Shown piece after piece: positions 58,308 to 64,000 of a DNA stretch of 64,000 bases; positions within the stretch are counted from its first letter, which is position 1, and the number at the start of each line of letters is the position of its first letter. Made by a program: the position numbers and the translations under genes. The stretch is from contig CAJQUW010007562.1 in the NCBI GenBank assembly GCA_907163375.1, positions 216,501 to 280,500 of the forward strand, given 5' to 3'. The notes beneath the pieces were generated by a model. The model ran no database searches. It saw only the letters and a program-made list of their open reading frames with translations, and had not been told where the DNA came from. This DNA is from Prostheceraeus crozeri (lineage: Eukaryota; Platyhelminthes; Polycladida; Euryleptidae).

Positions 58308-59501
58308 CCCTCAATTCAATTAGATTTGGCAAAATCATGTGTAACAGAATTCCTTTCCATTCATCCTCATTCCTTATCTAATACTGTTTTTTTAGAACTG
58401 ATATCTCTGTGCCTCAACATTTACTTTTCATTTAAGAACCGATTCTTCGAACAAAAGAAAGGTACGCCTATGGGATCACCTTTTTCAGGTTTACTTGCTG
58501 AATTACTTATGCAAAAGTTAGAAAACATTGCCATTTCCAAGTTACAACACAAATTTTGGTTGCGCTACGTCGACAACACGTTTGTTATCATGAAACGAAA
58601 TGACTTGAATGACATGCTCTTATCACTTAATTCAATCTTTCCCGGAATCAAATTTACTCATGAAGTTGAAAGAAATGGAGAACTGGCATTCCTCGACATC
58701 TTGGTTAAAAGAAATAGTGATGGCTTTACTGAAACAAGTGTTCATAGGAAGAAAGCCTATGCAGGAACAATCCTTAACTTCAACAGTAATCACCCAGTCA
58801 TCCACAAGAGGAATTGTATTCGTACTTTATTTCAGAGAACAATAACTCACTGCAGTACTGAGGAGAATAAAAACAATGAAATTAAATTTATTTTCCAACT
58901 TTTCCAAAATAACAATTATCCGAAGCAATTCATTGAAAGAACTTGGTCACAAATGAAAGAACAATTAAAACAAAACAAAGAAGTCCAACAAACCACAACA
59001 ATAGAAGAACAAGAACATAGAAAACAAACTTGTTACACACTACCATATATTAATGGTATTTCTGAAACATTGAGCCGCATGTTTCAAAAGCACGATATAA
59101 AGATCGCCCACAAACCAACAACTACATTAAAAAATCGGCTCTTTAAACCAAAGAAATTTAAATCTGATTTAGAACGAAGAAACGTCATTTACCAAATTGA
59201 TTGCTCAAACTGTCAACAAAAATACATTGGACAAACTGGAAAACAGCTTTCAACAAGAGTTCATGAACATCGACTAGCAGTAAGGAGGATTGATCGGCGT
59301 TCACAAATATCAACTCATTGCGTTGAAGAAGACAATGCATTTGATTGGAGGAGTGCAAAATCCATCAACTCATGTGAACATAGATATGGTCGTGAATTCA
59401 TGGAAGCTTGGTACTCCTCAGACCACTCCATCAATAGACATATAGAACTTGATAACATCTATGTAAACTTACGCCAAGCTATGTCATCACGAAATTTTTA
59501 A
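58137..59501 (+). pseudogene. Penelope-like element: reverse transcriptase plus GIY-YIG
   Basis: The open frame 58326-59501 follows the arm, with one frame change near 58308 (SLYP then SIQLDLAKS). Reverse-transcriptase motifs are KKGTPMGSPFSGLLAEL, RYVDNTFVI (YVDD is usual) and GELAFLDILV. A Cys-containing linker follows, then GIY-YIG: NVIYQIDCSNCQQKYIGQTG, KQLSTRVHEHRLAVRR, and a catalytic-type Glu in REFMEAWYSS. The N-terminal part of the protein is absent, replaced by the inverted arm. The 3' tail has a CTGACGA...GAAA motif at 59543-59575. The long open frame suggests a fairly young copy, although the Asn in the active site argues against activity. Confidence 0.85.
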
Positions 59502-59619
59502 AATTTTATACTCATGTCTCCCGATGTAATTTCCCTTTTCCACCTGACGACGAGCTGAAGCAACAGCCTGAAAATTTGTGGTAAATAATATCTTATTCCT
59601 GAAGACATCTTTCTGTTAA

Positions 59620-59644
59620 ATATATATATATATATATATATATA
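59620..59644. repeat. (TA)n microsatellite at the Penelope 3' end
   Basis: About twelve TA units, roughly 120 bp after the Penelope stop codon, probably near the element's 3' boundary. Confidence 0.9.
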
Positions 59645-61480
59645 CCTAATGCCTGCAATCCTTTAAATATTAGGCCAAAATCGCGTATTTTTCTGAGCCT
59701 ACTACCGCCAAAAAAGAATATTGGGAGAACTGTATGGCTACATCATGGCTCTGCGAATAGCAGCATCTGGCTCAAGAAATAAAATGTAAGTATTTGATTT
59801 CAAAAGAGCGATCACAAAATTAGTACATTTAAAAGTATTTAGAATGCGCAGGCTTACGTTTTTATAAATATCCTCAATACCAAATACACAGCTAAAGTGA
59901 GGAAATATATTCTTGATATAGAATTACAGATTATCTGTCATTCCTGTCCAAAATGTAAATTACTTAACATGCACTTGTCAATTAAAATAAGTGTTGATTG
60001 TTCTATAACATAATGTACAAGAGATTAGCCCCCTGATGTACACCTTGCATTTAGGCTGACAGTCCAGGTATCATAGATCTAGGAGTCCATGACTCAAGGC
60101 TACGACCAGTTTTAGCTGCCGGCGTTATACCATGATATCTCAAGTTATGAATGCAATTGCACCGAGACCTAGATAGCGACGCCATTATTTAGTCTATGAT
60201 TTAAGGCTTCATGGCAATCACGTTGTCTGTGGTATTGTCAAGTTCTATGAAACTGACCACACCATAGAAATCATACAATACCATAGAAAGTTCTAGAATG
60301 GAAATTTCATGAAAATTCTGGCACCCGCCGGGGGAACTTACATTTTGCTCCCAGTTGGGGCAAAAAGCCAATTTTACGAGCTGGCTTTCTTGTTTTCTGG
60401 TTGGCACTTATATTTGTCACAATGCAATATCTAAATTTATTGTTAATGAATGTTAGCAACATAATGAAAGAACAATGAAGCTAGAAAAGAAAAGTCATAA
60501 GACAAAAAATACAAAAAATTGCTTCAATGGAAGTTTGAAAAGCGTATGAAAATTCACTCTGTGATGTTTGACTCTATGCAAATGTTCCTTATATCGAGGT
60601 CCCGCAATTGTTCTGTTGTGATGGAAGATCGAGTGCCACGAACACACAGAAGACAAGATCTCATAAGAGCAAAATTAAGTCTCGCATTCATCCGCGCACT
60701 TATTTCAGATTTCGCTTCATTTCTATTTTGGACGAGTTGTTCAACCGCATGGGAAAAAATCTTCTACATTTCCGACTCATTCCTCCCAGACGAGAGAACA
60801 GGAGGGGCGTGAAAGAGCCGTGTTCAAATAGCAGAATTTGGCCTGTGATCCAGAAATATATTATATTAATCTATATTATTCTAACATTGAAAAATTGGAT
60901 AATGGTCTTCAATGACTGATACAAATGGACACAATATATCAGCCCATGGAATAGTAGGCTATTTCATATCAAATAACAGTGCCTTCTCACTTAAAATTCT
61001 CCGTAGGAAAAACCTGCAATTTGCTGTCAGCAACTTTCATATGAAACTTGACATATAGCTTGACTATTATACAGCGTATTAGATCGAAATTGATCTACAA
61101 TCCATAGAATGTTCTTCGTAACATCGTTATACATGAGCTAGATATCAAACTTCCATTCTAGTCTACTATTTTCTACTTCTATGAACCGCACTACTTTACA
61201 TTCGGCGAAAAAACCAAGTTTTATTAGCTTCTTGAAATAGATCCACGAACTACGATGGGACGCACAGCTATTTCCTCTTATCAAGAGGAACTAGAGAATG
61301 GAGATGCGAAAATCCTCACGTGGTAGGTAGGACATTTATGTCCGATTATATTTTAATTTTCATTTCGCGATCTCGCATTGACAGCGAACTATTTTGTGAA
61401 ATCGCACGAGGTTTCCTTATCCTTCTCTTCGTCTGAAACTCCAGCTTGTGGCGCATAACAGCTGACAACTCACAGTATCA
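59645..61480. other. Unannotated stretch
   Basis: Open frames at 60519-60812 and 60608-60919 (plus, overlapping) have no motif and are not supported as genes. Confidence 0.4.
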
Positions 61481-61800
61481 TTTCACCTTTTTGGAGCTTG
61501 AGCGACATCCGTCGATCAGAGATCCGACACACCTCCATAACACTTTCTCTTAGCCTCTCTCCAGCAGCGACAGCTACACCGCTCATTTTTCATGCGGCCA
61601 CTGTTATAAAAGAGCTTGTACCAGTCACCAATTTGTCCGCTCTTTCCACCAGCCCACAAGATTTCCTGCATCGCACTACGTCAGCTAGCTCACGACTGCG
61701 ACCCGTCATTGTGCCGATGTTGATATTGGCCAAACGTAGCTTCCGTTTCACACAGACTCCCTTCTTTAGCTCACCCCGTCCGCGAGTGGGTATCTTTTGT
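61481..61800 (-). pseudogene. RTE-like LINE endonuclease start, fragment
   Basis: The minus frame contains KLRLANINIGTMTGRSRELA, matching the usual opening of RTE-type endonucleases ('..NIGTMTGRSRELAD..'). After a frame change come LRESVMEVCRISDRRMSLKL, matching the later '..V.RVSDR.M.L.L' block. The stretch between them is shorter than expected, so an internal deletion is likely. It is on the strand opposite to the LINE tail at 53.4 kb, so it is not part of that copy. Confidence 0.65.
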
Positions 61801-61869
61801 CCACTCCTCACGCTATACAGGCGAAAACGACGCGCATCGCTTGCAGGGGACGCCCTAGCATGAGGTTGA

Positions 61870-62118
61870 ACAATGTTCCCGGTGAAAAAAAACTGTCGGT
61901 GAACTGTCGGTCCATTGTCGGGAAGCCGACTCGGCATAATGACGGCAAAGGTCCTAATTCCCCGACTATCTGCCGACGAATCGGTGAGCCTACAATTCCC
62001 CGACTGTCTCGCCGACGCACTACCGACAATTCCCCGACAGCCACCGACAATTCCCCGACAGCCTCCGACAATTCCCCGACAGCTGCCGCCGACAATTCCC
62101 CGACAGCCGCCGACATCT
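61870..62118. repeat. GC-rich minisatellite of 'ccgacaattccccgacagc'
   Basis: Five to six units of about 19-22 bp lie at 61995-62110, preceded by 'ggtgaaaaaaactgtcgg...attgtcgggaagccg' (61877-61928). The latter also occurs at 49876-49934. Units read on the two strands give inverted ends (ccgacag/ctgtcgg). It stands out from the AT-rich surroundings. Confidence 0.7.
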
Positions 62119-62169
62119 AATTATATGTTCACATTCTTTTGATGAAATTTATAGCCTACTTGACGTTGT

Positions 62170-62440
62170 AGCAAAATATTGAAGAAATTTGCTGTTATTA
62201 GTGATGAATATTGTTGATCAAAGTCATCCTGCTACGAAATGCTCCAAGGATCAACAGCAGAAAAACATTCTGAGGCAGTAACAAGAATAGCCCTACAATA
62301 TTTATACATTATAAAAATGCTGCTGATCGGTGTCATCCTGCTACGAAATGTTCCAAGGATTAACAGCAGAAAAACTCAATGCTGCTAAAACCAAAACATT
62401 CGGAGGCAGTGACAAATAATCGCACAAGAAATTACTTTAG
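62170..62440. repeat. Two tandem copies of a 110-bp block upstream of the exon-like sequence
   Basis: 'gtcatcctgctacgaaatg.tccaaggat.aacagcagaaaaac' occurs at about 62222-62270 and 62331-62378, each followed by 'ttc.gaggcagt.acaa'. A third, diverged copy is at about 51915-51985. They flank the exon-like blocks, so they may be duplicated intron sequence. Confidence 0.6.
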
Positions 62441-62448
62441 CGACTCAC

Positions 62449-62565
62449 CTCAAAAGTAAATGTCGGCCTACAGAACAGTGGTATGCTTCTCTGCCATCGG
62501 TTGTGCTGGCTTGGTAGTGTCCGGTCTCCATTGATGGTATCTTTTTGAGAGACAACGACTTTGGT
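62449..62565 (-). CDS. Possible 117-bp coding exon of unknown gene
   Basis: The minus strand has an acceptor (gcgcattttag) before 62565 and a donor (AG|GTGAGTC) after 62449. The open frame reads PKSLSLKKIPSMETGHYQAS, then TTDGREAYHCSVGRHLLLR. It begins and ends in phase 2, so its length is a multiple of three and it could be duplicated or skipped without changing frame. A related, decayed block lies at 52010-52149. No family was recognised, and chance splice-like signals cannot be excluded. Confidence 0.35.
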
Positions 62566-62719
62566 CTAAAATGCGCAGTAAGATGCTTGATGCAAAAAAT
62601 ATTGAATATTATTGACGCATAAAAAGAAGTTATAGAATTTAACATAATTAAAATAAATAGGAACATACATGTACATCTAACATAAAAAATAGGAAAACGA
62701 CACGAGCTTTTATTCACTT

Positions 62720-64000
62720 CAAGTAAATATGCTGCTTGAAATCAATAGCATTATATTAATTACCCGACCTGCTGTCACATTTATTTCCCGGCAAAAAATA
62801 ATAAAACGACAAGAATCACCATATGTATTACATGAGCACTAGACAAGTTCCGATGAAAAATGTGTCATGAAACAAATGACGAGATTAGGATGATTACGAA
62901 GGAGATAAAGTGTTCAGTCTGGGAATTTTCAAAAGCAAATATGCAGCTGACGATCAGTATAAAAAAGGAAGTACAAGTATGATAAATAAATCCATGTGAG
63001 AACATGATTGCGAGTGTGGACCAAATAGCGCATTTTTGGAAATCTTTAAAGACAATTACAAACAGCTAACAATCATGAAAAATAAATATAGCAAATGTCC
63101 ACTTGCAAACATGATTAAGAGGGTGGTTCAAGTCAAGTCAAGTCTAATTTGGAAAGGTATATTTCTAAATACTTTCAATTTAAAATGATTCAATTAATTT
63201 GCATTTATTGTTACTAAACAAATGTAATTACATTTGTAAATCAATTTATGTTTTCCTCACGAAGCTATCTTCAGGGAACATAAATGTTAGGTCATGTTTA
63301 ATTAATTATAAGTTAGACAAATAGTCCGGCAACCAGAAGTTAATTAATTAATTGTCACTAATTTTTTTTCATAAAATGATGTAATAACTAACTTGGCATT
63401 CCCTTACTTTTAAAATGTTTGCATTGAGTGTACGCATTTTTTTCACAATCGCATCAGTTATGGCTCTCCTATTTTTATTTGTATTTCGATAACAGTATCA
63501 GTGTAAAAAAGAAGCAACGAACCAATAGAAGCATGATTACATTATAGTTTAATTGAGAATGTCAATAGGGTCCTGTTTCCACAAAACGGACCATGCACTT
63601 TTTTACATGCAGGATTTTTACAGTTTTTATCATCGTTGTGTTGTCACTAAACCAATTTTAGATAAATGAAGATTGCGACTACACAATTCAAAAGTTTTTG
63701 TCATTCAGTAACTCGTCCGAAACGTTTAGCCTTGGTTCATCAGGCCAAGAGAGCCGATAGTGTAGGCCTAATCACTGCGGTATTTTCACTTCCACGTAGA
63801 AGTTTTATAACCTATTTCGAACACGAATACTTACTATCTCTTTAATGGTTGATTATTGCTTGACATCATTGATTATTGATCACTCATTCTTGAGAAGAAA
63901 AAAATGACTTAAATTAGAAGAAAAAATATAATTAATTGACTTATTCATAAAAAGGATTAACTTTTCTTTATTATTTATATCCATGAACTTTATTAAACTA
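62720..64000. other. AT-rich stretch with small direct repeats and a Penelope-type tail
   Basis: Two related blocks at about 62936-63016 and 63050-63124 share 'gcagct.ac.atcagtataaaa' and 'aacatgatt..gag' words. At 63713-63750 the sequence 'gtccgaaacgtttagccttg' with 'gttcatcagg' looks like a Penelope or other retroelement tail on the minus strand. No coding sequence was seen. Confidence 0.4.

Noticed and set aside
63713-63750. Hammerhead-like motif near 63.7 kb
   Set aside because: CTGATGA is present on the minus strand, but GAAAC is on the opposite strand, so the core cannot form as in the other tails.

Overview
The window is AT-rich animal nuclear DNA. It is dominated by transposable elements, and only two host coding genes are recognisable. 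Spliceosomal intron signals, animal-type non-LTR retrotransposons (LINEs), Penelope-like elements with GIY-YIG domains, PIF/Harbinger, hAT, pogo and Tc1-type DNA transposons, tRNA-derived repeats and frequent 'taggcctac'-type words point to an invertebrate metazoan, probably aquatic. The phylum cannot be fixed from this sequence.

Host genes. (1) At 12605-12763 (-) there is one well-formed exon of a C5orf34-like protein. (2) At 36000-37019 (-) there is an intact single-exon gene for a secreted protein: signal peptide, six-cysteine ShKT domain, then fourteen 18-residue Gly/Tyr/Gln repeats. A tRNA-Thr-like sequence lies at 22274-22347, and a possible 117-bp exon at 62449-62565 (-).

Layout. 0.2-5.7 kb: pogo MITE split by a LINE tail; hAT MITE; tail of a LINE with a restriction-endonuclease-like C-terminus, split by a tRNA-like hairpin; Harbinger derivative; hAT MITE. 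7.3-10.3 kb: Penelope end, inverted tRNA-like pair, nested MITEs. 11.8-15.7 kb: 21-bp minisatellite, the C5orf34-like exon, and two hAT copies with swapped target-site duplications (TSDs). 17.4-24.6 kb: two Penelope fragments inside inverted repeats, pogo MITE, tRNA-derived repeats, hAT MITE. 25.8-30 kb: tandem LINE copies and a Tc1/mariner relic. 30-36 kb: mostly featureless. 36-37 kb: the ShKT gene. 38.4-47.1 kb: one hAT element with a perfect 8-bp TSD; it holds a 176-bp hairpin, which was itself entered by a 3.4-kb LINE and by a 2.85-kb Harbinger carrying both of its genes. 47.5-53.1 kb: three long foldback structures. 53.4-57.2 kb: RTE-like LINE tail split by a 2.3-kb hAT, then another hAT MITE. 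57.9-59.6 kb: Penelope element with a 5' inverted duplication of its own coding sequence. 61.5-62.6 kb: LINE endonuclease fragment, GC-rich minisatellite, exon-like block.

The genes do not form a pathway. The useful information is the insertion history, which can be read because many TSDs are still exact, together with the unusual ShKT repeat protein and the hammerhead-ribozyme-like motifs at Penelope ends.
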